Notes: generated by a model from the sequence alone, not told the origin. Shown: positions 22,539 through 31,984, numbered from the stretch's first letter. The stretch: DNA of 64,000 bases from Nocardia amamiensis (GCF_015477605.1 NZ_JADLQX010000019.1:1-64000); one strand, 5' to 3'. Numbers and translations are program-made.

Positions 22539-24299
22539 GTGTCAGCGGCCGAGGACGCGTTCTACACGGGTGTTCAGAATCTTGCGTTGGTCCCGGGTGG
22601 TGTGCGCAACGAACAGCATGCGGCGGCGGCGTTCCGGGCTGCCACCGACCTCGATCCGGACATGTGCGATGCCTGGTTGGGGCGCGCGATGGCCGGGGAG
22701 GTCACCTCGGAGGTGATCTACGGCGCCTACCGTTCGGTGCACAACCTCTATCGTGACCAGCAACGGGCGGGTCTGGTCGACCGCGCTCTGTGGTGCCAGG
22801 TCGAGATAGGGATGTACGGGTTGCGCGTCGCGATGGCCGACCGTGACCAGATCGCCATCGCACAGGCGTGTTCGTACGCCGAAGGCGGTGAATGGCAAGA
22901 AGCCGCGGCCATTCTCGACGAGGTCCCCAGCGACGACGTCGCGGACTTCGTGCGGATGTCGCTGTTCTTCCGTACCAAGCAGTGGCCGGACGTCCTCGCG
23001 TTGCGCAACGCGCGGCCGGTGCTGGAGGACGGTCTGCTGGACATCGCCGCCGAACTGATGGCCGCCCAGTCGCTGGCCCACCTGGGCCGCTTCGGTGAGG
23101 CCCTGCCGCGCGCACAGCGGATCGTGGAGGACAGCTCCTCGGGCAATCTCTCCTACATCTGGGCCGACGCGCACTTCCTGCTCGGCATGCTGATGCGGCA
23201 CAACGGCGATCACGACGCCGCCGACAAAATCCTCAAGGGCTTGCAGGGCTCCGCGTTGTGGCCCGAGCGCGACGAATGGCAGCGCGCCGTGCGGGACAAG
23301 TCCTACCGCTTCGAGGTCGCCACTGCCGAGCTCATCGCCTCCCGGACGAACAAGTGGGACCCGACAACGGGTGACGACCCACGCGAGGCGGCCGCCAGCG
23401 CGGCGCGCGCCGAACGGGAAAGCCTGCTCGCGGAGGCTTCGGACCTGCTGCAAGCGCAGATCGGCATGGACTCGGTCAAGGAGCAGGTCGACCGGCTCAA
23501 GTCCGGCGTGCTGATGGACCAGGTCCGCGCCAAGCGCGGGCTCGCGGTGGATTCGCGTTCGCAACATCTGATCTTCTCCGGCCCGCCCGGCACCGGCAAG
23601 ACCACCATCGCGCGGGTGATCGCCAAGATCTTCGCCGGCTTGGGCGTCGTCGAGAACGCCGACGTGATCGAGGTGTCCCGCAACGACATGGTCGGCACGC
23701 ATCTGGGCCACACGGCGCCGAAGACCAACGCGCTGATCGATTCGGCGCTGGGCGGCGTGCTGTTCATCGACGAGGCGTACACGCTGATCCAGGAAGGCCT
23801 TTCCGGCGGCGACGCGTTCGGTAAGGAAGCGGTCGACACTCTGCTGGCCAGGATGGAGAACGACCGGGACAAACTCGTCGTTATCATCGCGGGGTACGAG
23901 GACCAGATCGACCGGTTCCTCGCGTCCAATGACGGTCTCGCCTCGCGCTTCACCAAACGCATCCGGTTCTCCAGCTACGACGCCGATGAACTGGTGCAGA
24001 TCGCCGAACATATCGCGCAGAAGAAGGATTCGATCCTCTCCGAGCAGGCGCGGGAGGTGCTGCGCTTGCGCTGCGAGGAATTGGCGGGACAGACCAAGAA
24101 CGGCAGGCGGCTCATCGACCTGGCCGGCAACGGGCGTTTCGTGCGCAATGTGGTCGAGGCCGCCGAAGCCGAGCGCGACTACCGCTTCACCAGAGACAAC
24201 GCCGACATCGCTTCGATGACCGACGAAGAACTCATGACGATTGATGCGTTCGACGTCACCGCGGCGCTGGAGGGTTTGGCGCCGAGCTCGCGGGTGTGA
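22539..24299 (+). CDS. eccA: EccA, ESX AAA+ ATPase
   Basis: 586 residues from the GTG at 22539, preceded by GGAAGGGAAG; an earlier in-frame start would include the palindrome region. Residues 1-280 are the TPR-like N-terminal domain ('AAAFRAATDLDPDMCDAWLG', 'SLAHLGRFGEALPRAQRI'). The C-terminal CbbX-type AAA+ domain has Walker A 'FSGPPGTGKTTIARV' at about 346-360 and Walker B 'GGVLFIDEAYTLI' at about 403-415. In mycobacteria EccA is a cytosolic ATPase that acts on substrate/chaperone complexes. The length matches the family (570-610). It heads the ESX core. Confidence 0.95.
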   Translation: MSAAEDAFYTGVQNLALVPGGVRNEQHAAAAFRAATDLDPDMCDAWLGRAMAGEVTSEVIYGAYRSVHNLYRDQQRAGLVDRALWCQVEIGMYGLRVAMADRDQIAIAQACSYAEGGEWQEAAAILDEVPSDDVADFVRMSLFFRTKQWPDVLALRNARPVLEDGLLDIAAELMAAQSLAHLGRFGEALPRAQRIVEDSSSGNLSYIWADAHFLLGMLMRHNGDHDAADKILKGLQGSALWPERDEWQRAVRDKSYRFEVATAELIASRTNKWDPTTGDDPREAAASAARAERESLLAEASDLLQAQIGMDSVKEQVDRLKSGVLMDQVRAKRGLAVDSRSQHLIFSGPPGTGKTTIARVIAKIFAGLGVVENADVIEVSRNDMVGTHLGHTAPKTNALIDSALGGVLFIDEAYTLIQEGLSGGDAFGKEAVDTLLARMENDRDKLVVIIAGYEDQIDRFLASNDGLASRFTKRIRFSSYDADELVQIAEHIAQKKDSILSEQAREVLRLRCEELAGQTKNGRRLIDLAGNGRFVRNVVEAAEAERDYRFTRDNADIASMTDEELMTIDAFDVTAALEGLAPSSRV

Positions 24300-24382
24300 T
24301 GCGTCGACTAGCGCCGGTCGGGGCTCGGCGACCGGCGCCGAATCGAGAGTCGGCGGCTGACGGGCGTGCGCCGGATCCGACA

Positions 24383-24398
24383 TTCCCACGGTTGGGGA
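24383..24398 (+). promoter_or_regulatory. TTCCC-N6-GGGAA palindrome, copy 6
   Basis: TTCCC-ACGGTT-GGGGA, one mismatch, 71 bases before the eccB start. It separates eccA from the eccBC transcription unit. Confidence 0.5.
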
Positions 24399-24469
24399 TA
24401 GAGGTCGTATTTCGGGTTGTTACCGGCCGTTAGGGTGTGACGGCAGGTCGGCGGAAGGAATGAAAACCG

Positions 24470-26020
24470 GTGGCGCGCTTCCGGGTTGTGACCAAGCACC
24501 AGATATCTGGTTGGCGTTTTCTGCTTCGGCGGATCGAACACGCGCTGGTCCGCCGGGATGCCTCGATGATCGACGACCCGCAGCGCGGCCGTTCCACCGC
24601 GCTGACCATCGGCATCGCGCTGGCCTGCGTGATCATCGCGGGCGCCGCCGTGCTGGCCTTCTTCAAACCCGCGAAGAAGGTGGGCGACTCGAATATCGTG
24701 GCCGAGAAGGACACCGGCGCACTGTTCGTGCGACTGGGCAATCGGTTGTTTCCGGCGCTGAACCTGACCTCGGCCCGCTTGATTGTCGGTAGTCCCGACA
24801 GTCCGGTGCAGGTCTCCCGGGACGAGTTGTCGAAATACCCGCGGGGGCCGTGGGTCGGCATTCCAGGCGCGCCCGGCAGCATCGTCGACACCGACGAAAG
24901 AGATTCGATCTGGACGGTGTGCGACACGGCGAGAACCGGCGCCGCGGCGCCGGTCAATCCCGCGACCGGTCTGCCGACGGTGAGCCGCTCCGCGGTCCGG
25001 ACCACCGCGATCGGCGGTCCCCTCACCGTGGACGGTGACGCCATCCGCCCGCTCGGCGATGGCGAGGCCCGGTTGCTGCGCGATGACAGCACTACCTGGC
25101 TGGTGTACGGCGACGCCGAGAAAGGCGTAGTGCGCGCCTCGATCGATCTCGCGAACACCGCGGTCGCGATGGCGCTCGGCATCGATTCGACCGCGCCGGT
25201 GATGGCCGCGTCCAAGGGCTTGGTCAACGCGATCCCCGAAGTACCGCCGCTGCGGGTGCCCGACGTGCCCGGTAAGGGGGAGGCCGTCACCTTGAACTCC
25301 GGATTCACCACGCCGGTCGGGTCGGTGCTGACCGTGTCGACGCCGGATCAGGGCGCCGCCTATTACCTTGTCTCGCAATCAGGTCTGGTCCGGGTGACCG
25401 CGGTGCTGGCGGCGATGGTCCGCAACGCGGACTCCCAAGGCTCGGTCTCCACTCGCGCAGTCGGCCCGGACGTGATCGCGGCCAACCTGCGCCCAGGTCA
25501 GTGGCCGGGCACGGCGACCTACCCGGCCCGCCCCATTCGCCTGGTCGATCCGGAACGCTCGGGCGTGACTTGCTACCGCTGGTCACGCGCCGGAAACGAC
25601 CCGAACGCGGCCACCGAGCTACTGGTCGGCAGGCAGTTGCCACTGACCAAGGAGGAGCAGGGCCGTGCGGTCGATCTGGTGACCTCGGCCGCCTCGCGCG
25701 GATCCACCGCCGACGCCGCCTATCTACCCCGGGACACCGGCCGTTTCGTGCAGGTGACCGGGTCCGAACCGGGATCGCCATTGCGGGAGTCGCTGTACTG
25801 GGTTTCCGACAGCGGCGTTCGTTACGGCGTGATCACCGATCCGAACGGCGGCGCCAACGACCCCACACTCTCCGCACTCGGGTTCCGGACGCCGGTCCCG
25901 GCCCCGTGGAGCATCATCTCGCTGTTCGCGGTCGGTCCGGCTTTGTCCCAGAAAGAGGCTCGCATTCAGCACGACGGTATTCCGGGCAACAAGATCGTCG
26001 CCGGGCTGGGTGGTTCGTAG
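24470..26020 (+). CDS. eccB: EccB, ESX core membrane component
   Basis: 516 residues from a GTG with a GGAAGGAA about 9 bases upstream. The N-terminus 'VTKHQISGWRFLLRRIEHAL' is the family hallmark. One transmembrane helix lies at about 43-65 ('ALTIGIALACVIIAGAAVLA'), and a large periplasmic part follows with EccB repeats ('LFVRLGNRLFPALNLTSARL') and two cysteines ('WTVCDTA', 'VTCYRWS') expected to form a disulphide. EccB is part of the inner-membrane pore with EccC, EccD and EccE. Its stop overlaps the eccC start by one base, so the two are translationally coupled. Confidence 0.96.
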   Translation: MARFRVVTKHQISGWRFLLRRIEHALVRRDASMIDDPQRGRSTALTIGIALACVIIAGAAVLAFFKPAKKVGDSNIVAEKDTGALFVRLGNRLFPALNLTSARLIVGSPDSPVQVSRDELSKYPRGPWVGIPGAPGSIVDTDERDSIWTVCDTARTGAAAPVNPATGLPTVSRSAVRTTAIGGPLTVDGDAIRPLGDGEARLLRDDSTTWLVYGDAEKGVVRASIDLANTAVAMALGIDSTAPVMAASKGLVNAIPEVPPLRVPDVPGKGEAVTLNSGFTTPVGSVLTVSTPDQGAAYYLVSQSGLVRVTAVLAAMVRNADSQGSVSTRAVGPDVIAANLRPGQWPGTATYPARPIRLVDPERSGVTCYRWSRAGNDPNAATELLVGRQLPLTKEEQGRAVDLVTSAASRGSTADAAYLPRDTGRFVQVTGSEPGSPLRESLYWVSDSGVRYGVITDPNGGANDPTLSALGFRTPVPAPWSIISLFAVGPALSQKEARIQHDGIPGNKIVAGLGGS

Positions 26021-29000
26021 TGACCAGTACGCGCAGATTCGTTCGACCCGCCCGGATGGTGCGCGGTCCCAAAGCGCCCGCCGTGACCGAATTGCGGCTG
26101 CAGCCCCCGACCGAGTTGCCCAAGCCGGTTCCGCCGTCACGTCTGCGCATGATCATGCCTGTGGTGATGGTGGCGGCCATGGCCGGGATGATGGTCATGA
26201 TGTTCCGCGGCGGCGGTGCCATGAACCCGATGATGCTGATGTTCCCGGCCATGATGCTGGTGTCGATGTTCGGCATGATGGGCGGTTCGTTCGCGGGCAA
26301 TGGTTCCGGCGGCGCGGCGAGTCTCAACGAGGAACGCAAGGACTACTTGCGTAGCATCACCGACAACCGCAAGACGGTGCACGGTGCGGAAGCCGAGCTA
26401 TACGCGTTTCTGCGCTACACCCACCCCGGGCCGGACGAGATCGCCCGGTTGATCGGCGGCAAGCGCATGTGGGAGGTGCAGGTCGCCAGTCCGCAGTTCC
26501 TGCGCGTGCGGGTCGGCCGTGGGCGCATCGCCAATCAAGTCCGCGTCATCGTCCCGGAGGCCGCACCCACCTCGGATCTGGACCCGGTCGGCGTCGTCGA
26601 GCTGACCCGGTTCGCCAAGGCGTATTCCACGGTCGGCGGCATGCCGGTCGCGATCAATCTGCTGTCGGCGCCGCAGGTCGGCGTCGACGGCGACGCGCAG
26701 CTGGTGGCCGGGCTGATCCGCGCGATGATCGCCGAGGTCGCGGTGCTGCACGGACCGGACCAGGTGGCGGTCGCTGCGGTGCTGACGAATCCGGACGCGC
26801 CGGAATGGTCCTGGCTGAAATGGCTGCCGCACACCCAGCATCCGAGCGACACCGACGCGGTCGGTTCCAGCCGAATGGTCTACCGCACCGTCGCGGAGCT
26901 GCGCACCAAGGTGCTCGCCGGGTTGAACCGCGGTCCTTTCTCGGCGAATTCGCAGCCCACCTTGGACCGTACGCATTACCTGCTGATCGTGGACGTCGGC
27001 GGACCGGCCACCGACCGCGATATCTCCGGCATCGACGGCTGCACCTGGTTGCGGCTGGGCGCCACGGAACAGAACCTGCCCCGCGCACTCCGGTTCACCG
27101 TGACCGAGGACCGGTCGCTGAACGAGGTGACACCGCGCGGTCTGCGCCGCGTCGGGGTCGCCGACACGCTGTCGGTGCCTGCGATCACGGCCATCGCGCG
27201 CCACCTCTCGCCGTACCGGCTGTCCACGGTGGTGGAGGCGGTGGCCGCCGAACAGGCCAGCGGCGGCACGTCGTGGGAGGAAATGGTCGCGCTGCCCGAT
27301 CCGGGCGCTGTCCGCATCGACCTGCAGTGGCCCCGGCGACGGGACGCGGACCGGTCGCGGTTGAATATTCCGTTCGGCCACGACCCGGCGGGTGGTGTGG
27401 TCTATCTCGACATCAAGGAATCCGCCGAAGAGGGCATGGGCCCGCATGGTATGTGCATCGGCGCCACCGGTTCGGGCAAGTCGGAGTTCCTTCGCACCCT
27501 GGTGCTTTCGGCGATCGCCACGCATTCCCCGGATGTCCTGAACCTGTTGTTGGTCGACTTCAAGGGCGGCGCCACCTTCCTCGGCTTCGACCGCCTCTCC
27601 CATGTGACGGCTGTCGTGACCAACATGGAGGAGGAAGCCGATCTCGTCACCCGCATGGAGGACGTGATCAACGGTGAAATGGCCCGCAGGCAGCGTATTC
27701 TGCGCGACGCGGGCAACTTCGCCAGTGTGGCGGACTACGAACGAGCTCGCGAGCAGGGTGCGGACCTTCCCCCGCTGCCCACGCTGCTGATCATCCTCGA
27801 CGAGTTCGCCGAACTGCTCGAGCAGCACCCGGGCTTCTCCAAACTGTTCGTCGCCATCGGCCGCCTCGGCCGATCGCTGCGCATTCACCTGTTGCTGGCC
27901 TCGCAGAAGGTGCCCGCCAACCGCATGGGTGAACTCGAGGCGCACCTGTCGTATCGGGTCGCGTTGCGCACCAACCAGACCAGCGATTCGCGTGACGCGA
28001 TCGGCACTGCCGACGCCTACCACCTGCCGAAGAAGCCGGGAGCCGGATATCTGCGTGTCGGATCCGGTGACTTGCAGCGGTTTCAAGCCGCGTATGTCGG
28101 CGCCCCCTACACCGCGCCCGTGCAGAACTCCGTGGCAGCCGCCCAGCGCGTGCGCCGTGCAGGAGGCAGCTATCGCCCGCCGCAGCGATTCACGGCTGCG
28201 CACATCACCGACGTGCGTCCTGCGACGGTCGCCGCGCCCGCGCCGGCCGCGCAGGCACCTGCCGCGGATGGCGAGCCGGTGACCATCATGGAAACCGTAC
28301 TCCAGCAATTCGCCGGTCACGGCAGGCCCGCCCACAAGATGTGGCTGCCGCCGCTGGGCACACCGGCCACCCTCGACCAGCTCGCCGGCTCGGTTCCGCA
28401 AGGGACGCTGCGGCTTCCGCTGGCGATCGTGGACAAGCCGCGTCAGCAACGCCAGGATGTGTGGTCGGTGGATCTGTCCGCCGCGGGCGGTCATGTGGCC
28501 GTGGTCGGCGGGCCGCAGTCGGGCAAATCGACCGCGCTGCAGACGTTGATCCTGTCGGCGGCTCTCACGCACACTCCGGAACAGGTGCAGTTCTACTGCC
28601 TCGACTTCTCCGGCGGTCTGTCCGGTCTGCGCAACCTGCCGCACGTCGGTGCGGTAGCCCCGACTCGCGAAGGCGACCGCATTCGGCGGACCTTCGCACT
28701 CATCACGAACCTCATCGCACGACGGCAGGCGTTGTTCGCCGAACTCGGCATCGACACCATGCGGGAGTTCCGGCGGCGGCGCAGCTCGCCGCGGGAATCG
28801 GCGGAACTCACAGCCCGTGGGGATCAGCACGGGGACGTGTTTCTCGTGGTCGACGGCTGGGACATCGGATTCGCCGTCACCGGCCCGTACTACGACGAGT
28901 ACATGCCGGTCATGGAGTCGTTGGCACTGCAGGGGCTCAATTACGGCATTCACCTGGTGATCAGCAGTTCACGCTGGGCCGCGATTCGCCCGGCGATCAA

Positions 29001-30033
29001 GGATCTGCTGCAGACCCGGATGGAACTGCGCCTCGGCGATCTCACCGACACCGTGTTCACCGCGAATCGAGCTGTGGTCGCGGCCATTCCGCCCGATCGC
29101 CCGGGTCGGTGCATCTCCGCCGAGGGGCTGCACATGCTGACCGCGTTGCCGCGGATCGACGGAGTGGGCGATGCCGAATCGGCGGGCGCGGGTCTGGCGG
29201 CCGCGATCGACCACCTGACCCGATCGCTGCAGGGCCGCAAGGCGCCGGAGGTGAGGCTGCTGCCATCGCAGATCACCTTGGACGAGATCTTCGCAGGCCA
29301 CCCGGCGCCGACCAGCTTGGCCGAACGTCTCAGAGTTCCGTTCGGAGTACGCGAGTCGGATCTGCGGCCTGCCGTAGCAGATTTCGGTGTCTCGGCGCAT
29401 CTGATCGTCGTGGGTGCGCCCGGCTGCGGCAAATCCACGGTGCTCGGCTCTTTTCTGCAGTCGATCCGCAGGCAGTTCACCATGGACGAAGCTCGCGTGC
29501 TCCTGGTCGACTATCGGCGCCAGCACATGGATGCCATTCCCGATGGCCAGATGATCGGTTACTTGACCAGCGAGCGGGATCTGCTCGAGGGGCTGCCGCC
29601 GTTCGTGGAGAAGATGCGCAGCAGGCGCCCACCGGACGGGGTGACCTCACAACAGCTCAAGGAGCGTTCCTGGTGGAGCGGCCCGGAGATCTTCGTGGTC
29701 ATCGACGACTACCACATGGTCGCGCAGCGCGGCATGCTGATGAACCCGTTGGAACCGTTGAAGGACGTCATCGTCGACGGTCGTGACATCGGCTTGCATA
29801 TCATCGTCGCCCGCAATATCGCCCAGGCCGATTCGGCGATGTACGACAGCGTGCTGGGCCAGATCAAGAACCTCAACTCGTCCGGACTGATCATGGACGG
29901 CTCCAAACTCGACGGCATGCTCATCGGTGACGTGAAGCCCATGAAGCAGCCGGTCGGCCGCGGCATCTTTGTCGAGCCGATGCGCTCCCGCAAGGATCTC
30001 GTCCAATCCGCCTGGGCTCCAGCTGATTCCTGA
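26020..30033 (+). CDS. eccC: EccC, fused FtsK/SpoIIIE-type ESX motor ATPase
   Basis: 1,337 residues from the GTG at 26020 that shares its first base with the eccB stop. Two membrane helices lie near 45-95 ('MIMPVVMVAAMAGMMVMMF', 'MNPMMLMFPAMMLVSMFG'). Three ATPase domains follow, with Walker A at about 481 ('GATGSGKSEF'), 829 ('GGPQSGKSTA') and 1130 ('GAPGCGKSTV'), and Walker B strings 'TLLIILDEFAELL', 'VFLVVDGWDIGF' and 'IFVVIDDYHMV'. The protein is a single chain, whereas mycobacterial ESX-1 splits it into EccCa1 and EccCb1. EccC binds substrate signals and powers export. A palindrome-containing hairpin follows the stop by 46 bases. Confidence 0.97.
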   Translation: MTSTRRFVRPARMVRGPKAPAVTELRLQPPTELPKPVPPSRLRMIMPVVMVAAMAGMMVMMFRGGGAMNPMMLMFPAMMLVSMFGMMGGSFAGNGSGGAASLNEERKDYLRSITDNRKTVHGAEAELYAFLRYTHPGPDEIARLIGGKRMWEVQVASPQFLRVRVGRGRIANQVRVIVPEAAPTSDLDPVGVVELTRFAKAYSTVGGMPVAINLLSAPQVGVDGDAQLVAGLIRAMIAEVAVLHGPDQVAVAAVLTNPDAPEWSWLKWLPHTQHPSDTDAVGSSRMVYRTVAELRTKVLAGLNRGPFSANSQPTLDRTHYLLIVDVGGPATDRDISGIDGCTWLRLGATEQNLPRALRFTVTEDRSLNEVTPRGLRRVGVADTLSVPAITAIARHLSPYRLSTVVEAVAAEQASGGTSWEEMVALPDPGAVRIDLQWPRRRDADRSRLNIPFGHDPAGGVVYLDIKESAEEGMGPHGMCIGATGSGKSEFLRTLVLSAIATHSPDVLNLLLVDFKGGATFLGFDRLSHVTAVVTNMEEEADLVTRMEDVINGEMARRQRILRDAGNFASVADYERAREQGADLPPLPTLLIILDEFAELLEQHPGFSKLFVAIGRLGRSLRIHLLLASQKVPANRMGELEAHLSYRVALRTNQTSDSRDAIGTADAYHLPKKPGAGYLRVGSGDLQRFQAAYVGAPYTAPVQNSVAAAQRVRRAGGSYRPPQRFTAAHITDVRPATVAAPAPAAQAPAADGEPVTIMETVLQQFAGHGRPAHKMWLPPLGTPATLDQLAGSVPQGTLRLPLAIVDKPRQQRQDVWSVDLSAAGGHVAVVGGPQSGKSTALQTLILSAALTHTPEQVQFYCLDFSGGLSGLRNLPHVGAVAPTREGDRIRRTFALITNLIARRQALFAELGIDTMREFRRRRSSPRESAELTARGDQHGDVFLVVDGWDIGFAVTGPYYDEYMPVMESLALQGLNYGIHLVISSSRWAAIRPAIKDLLQTRMELRLGDLTDTVFTANRAVVAAIPPDRPGRCISAEGLHMLTALPRIDGVGDAESAGAGLAAAIDHLTRSLQGRKAPEVRLLPSQITLDEIFAGHPAPTSLAERLRVPFGVRESDLRPAVADFGVSAHLIVVGAPGCGKSTVLGSFLQSIRRQFTMDEARVLLVDYRRQHMDAIPDGQMIGYLTSERDLLEGLPPFVEKMRSRRPPDGVTSQQLKERSWWSGPEIFVVIDDYHMVAQRGMLMNPLEPLKDVIVDGRDIGLHIIVARNIAQADSAMYDSVLGQIKNLNSSGLIMDGSKLDGMLIGDVKPMKQPVGRGIFVEPMRSRKDLVQSAWAPADS

Positions 30034-30079
30034 ATCGAGCCGATTGGCTGCTGCGGCGAGATGTGCGGTACGTAAGCCA

Positions 30080-30095
30080 TTCCCAAGATTGAGAA
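30080..30095 (+). promoter_or_regulatory. TTCCC-N6-GGGAA palindrome, copy 7
   Basis: TTCCC-AAGATT-GAGAA, one mismatch, within longer arms TAAGCCATTC/GAATGGCTTA. TAGCGT follows after five bases. The sequence downstream (CGTTCT, then ACCGCTCGAG) matches that after copy 8, showing that promoter and leader were duplicated together. It may also act as the eccC terminator. Confidence 0.55.
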
Positions 30096-30157
30096 TGGCT
30101 TAGCGTTCTTTCTGTACCGCTCGAGACGAGTCGGCACGACCTCGTAAGGAGTCACCC

Positions 30158-30226
30158 ATGGTTCGCGATCATTCCCGAGCATGGTTCCCATATCGGCACG
30201 CAACTCGGCATCTCGAGAGAGCCTGA
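30158..30226 (+). pseudogene. Remnant of a PE gene (5' end only)
   Basis: An ATG after AAGGAG opens only 22 codons, but its DNA aligns with the first 65 bases of the intact PE gene at 31985: 'TTCGC-ATCA', a spaced '-ATCGG-GCGCAACT-' and 'GAG' blocks recur in order. The bases that follow, up to the next ATG ('GAGCGAAGGCTGATGTC'), are identical to those before the intact PPE gene. So the rest of the PE gene was lost by internal deletion. Confidence 0.65.
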
Positions 30227-30241
30227 GCGAAGGCTGATGTC

Positions 30242-30706
30242 ATGCCGTCTATTCCGTTCGCATTTGTCGCGCTGACTCCGGCGGAGGGCATCGCCGGGCT
30301 GTCCGTCGGTGCGGACCGGTCCCAGATGGACGGTACCGAGAAGGCGTGCGAGGCCCGCTCCGCCGCAGTGGCCGCCGGTGCCGGTGGAATGGACAGCTCG
30401 ACGAGCACTGCAGGGCTGTGGGAGGGGCAGCCGTCGGATCCTTCGATGGACGGCACAAGCCACGTAGTACGCCGTCGCGTGGGGCGGTCTGGCCTGGTGA
30501 ACCGCGGGAGGCGCCGGCGCTCGGAAGTGCCTCGGGTCGTCGGCGTCATCGAATACGGCGACGGTGAAAGCACGGAAGAGTCCGTCGAAGAAAGGTCGCT
30601 GCTGGTCGGTGCGTTCGCGCGCATCGATGACGATGATTCGGATCGTCTCGACGACCCAGCAGCTCGCGAATACGTCCCCGGTGATGCGCACCGAGGCCGA
30701 GTGTAA
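30242..30706 (+). pseudogene. Internally deleted PPE gene
   Basis: A 154-codon frame that keeps both ends of the intact PPE at 32336 and lacks the middle. Its start 'MPSIPFAFVALTPAEGIAGL' matches 'MPSSPFAFAAKSPEENIYRL', and 'GGMDSSTSTAGLWEGQPS' matches 'SGTDASMNAMGYEWQGPS'. It then jumps to the tail: 'EVPRVVGVIEYGDGE' against 'EQPPVIGVIEYADPE', and 'ERSLLVGAFARID' against 'EQLLLVGVIGVAA'. About 300 residues are missing, including most of the PPE helical core, so it is unlikely to pair with a PE protein. The frame is still open, so a short product may be made. Confidence 0.75.
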
Positions 30707-30730
30707 TTCATTAGGGAAAGGAACAGGCAG

Positions 30731-31156
30731 ATGGAAGGCCTTAATGCCGACCCGGCGCACTTGATCCCGTGCGCCCAGAAGGGGATGGGTATCCAAGGCG
30801 AACACGAGGGATACCTGAAGGCCCTCGTCGCCGTGCAGGACGAATTGCAGACCGCAGTCACGAGCCCTGGTGGCGGTCAGGCGATTCAGGCAGCCATGTA
30901 TTCGGCATGGGAGAAAGGAAAGGCGCTTTCCACGTCCCTGCAGCAGATTCTGCAAGAACTGACCGACGGTGCGAACCGGATCGGGATCTCCGACGAGGAG
31001 ATCAGGGCCCAGATCATGGCTGCCGCTGCTGAACACGGTGCCTCTGCGCTCGGTGCGGACGGTACCAGCAGTGTTTCCGGCGACATGACGCAAACCGGCA
31101 CGGTCAATGTCGATGGAACGCAACAAGCGGTGGGCAAGGTCAACACCCTGTGGTGA
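30731..31156 (+). CDS. esxB: EsxB-like (CFP-10-type) WXG100 protein, atypical
   Basis: 141 residues, longer than the usual 100, from an ATG with GGGAAAGGAA upstream. The hairpin layout is clear: helix 1 'HEGYLKALVAVQDELQTAV', a turn 'TSPGGGQAIQAA' where the WxG motif is expected, and helix 2 'EKGKALSTSLQQILQEL'. The tryptophan of WxG is missing, and the export motif YxxxD is replaced by 'RIGISDEEI', in which the aspartate but not the tyrosine remains. A 45-residue Gly/Ser/Thr tail follows. It is the partner gene of esxA, 50 bases downstream. Secretion probably depends on another signal or on partners with YxxxD. Confidence 0.8.
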   Translation: MEGLNADPAHLIPCAQKGMGIQGEHEGYLKALVAVQDELQTAVTSPGGGQAIQAAMYSAWEKGKALSTSLQQILQELTDGANRIGISDEEIRAQIMAAAAEHGASALGADGTSSVSGDMTQTGTVNVDGTQQAVGKVNTLW

Positions 31157-31206
31157 CAGTCAGCGCGACTGTTCGGTGGAAGCTGGCTCGAGAAAGGTAG
31201 AGGATC

Positions 31207-31518
31207 ATGGCCGGTAATATGAAGTACGACTACGCTGCCGTAGACACAAACTCGCTGACATTCAACAACATTGTCAGCAGCATCATGGCCAACAACGGTG
31301 ACTTGCGAGGGATGGACGCCGCACTCCGGGCTTCCTTCACTGGTGACGCCAAGCAGGCCTGGGAACAGCAGATCAATCTCCTGATGAGCAAGCTGGACCA
31401 GTACAACGAGGCCCTCGGTCGTCTGCAGAAGGTGGTCCGGACGGTGGCCGGTGCGGGCGGCGACATGCACAACACCGACAAGGCTCAGGGCGGGAGGTTC
31501 CTGGCTATCAACATCTAG
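31207..31518 (+). CDS. esxA: EsxA-like (ESAT-6-type) WXG100 protein
   Basis: 103 residues from an ATG with GAAAGGTAGAGG upstream. Helix 1 is 'FNNIVSSIMANNGDLRGMDA', the turn reads 'LRASFTGDAKQAW' with FTG in place of WxG, and helix 2 is 'QINLLMSKLDQYNEALGRLQ'. The C-terminus 'VRTVAGAGGDMHNTDKAQGG' parallels the ESAT-6 end. It is expected to form a four-helix heterodimer with EsxB and to be the main ESX cargo. The gene lies in the position usual for esxBA, downstream of PE/PPE remnants. Confidence 0.88.
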   Translation: MAGNMKYDYAAVDTNSLTFNNIVSSIMANNGDLRGMDAALRASFTGDAKQAWEQQINLLMSKLDQYNEALGRLQKVVRTVAGAGGDMHNTDKAQGGRFLAINI

Positions 31519-31578
31519 CTCACGGTGCAGTCCACGTCCGCATCGGGTTCGCATCGCGATGCGGACGGACTGCATCGG

Positions 31579-31850
31579 ATGACGATGTGGTCGGCGAGCG
31601 TGGAAACTGATCCCATAGCTATCGATCTGGATGTCGATGCCGCCCTGCTGTTACGGCACACGGTCGGCATCGATTCCGATACTCCGGTCTACCGCCTCGG
31701 GGATCGGGAACGGGTGGACGCTGTCGTAGCATGAGGGCGCACCGAGGTGGGCATCATCGGTGGCGAGAGCGTGCATCTGACGGTCGAACACCGGCTGCGC
31801 TGCCTGTACCGACCGGACATGGAATCGGTTGCCAAGGTCCTGAGCACGGG
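31579..31850 (+). pseudogene. Broken espG (5' fragment, frameshifted)
   Basis: Two short frames together reproduce the beginning of the intact EspG at 33824. 'SVETDPIAIDLDVDAALLLR' matches 'GVEADPVSVELNVDAALLLQ', 'VYRLGDRERVDAVVA' matches 'VYRLEDQRRVHAVVA', and after a small deletion/frame change 'VHLTVEHRLRCLYRPDMESV' matches 'VDPTVEHWLQCLYRPDMEVV'. The remaining two thirds of espG are absent. It follows esxA directly, showing that the ancestral unit ended in espG. Confidence 0.75.
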
Positions 31851-31906
31851 ACGCCGAACCGCACCGCATGCTGCGGTTCACACCGATGACCGCGGCGCCA
31901 GCGCAC

Positions 31907-31922
31907 TTCCCAACAGTGGGAA
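31907..31922 (+). promoter_or_regulatory. TTCCC-N6-GGGAA palindrome, copy 8
   Basis: Exact repeat with centre AACAGT. TAACGT follows five bases after the arm and the PE start is 62 bases downstream. The segment downstream (CGTTCT, then ACCGCTCGAGGCGAG) is a close copy of that after copy 7. Confidence 0.6.
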
Positions 31923-31984
31923 TAACATAACGTTCTGATTGCACCGCTCGAGGCGAGCTCGGCGTCCCTCCTTAGGAGCTTTTC

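Noticed and set aside
26398..28953. Long open frame antisense to eccC
   Set aside because: Arg/Gln/His-rich shadow composition without any domain, while eccC is collinear with its family.
31918..31935. GGGAA...GTT read as an ECF sigma-factor promoter
   Set aside because: The gap between GGGAA and GTT is about 9 bases, too short for the usual ECF spacing of about 16, and other palindrome copies lack GTT.
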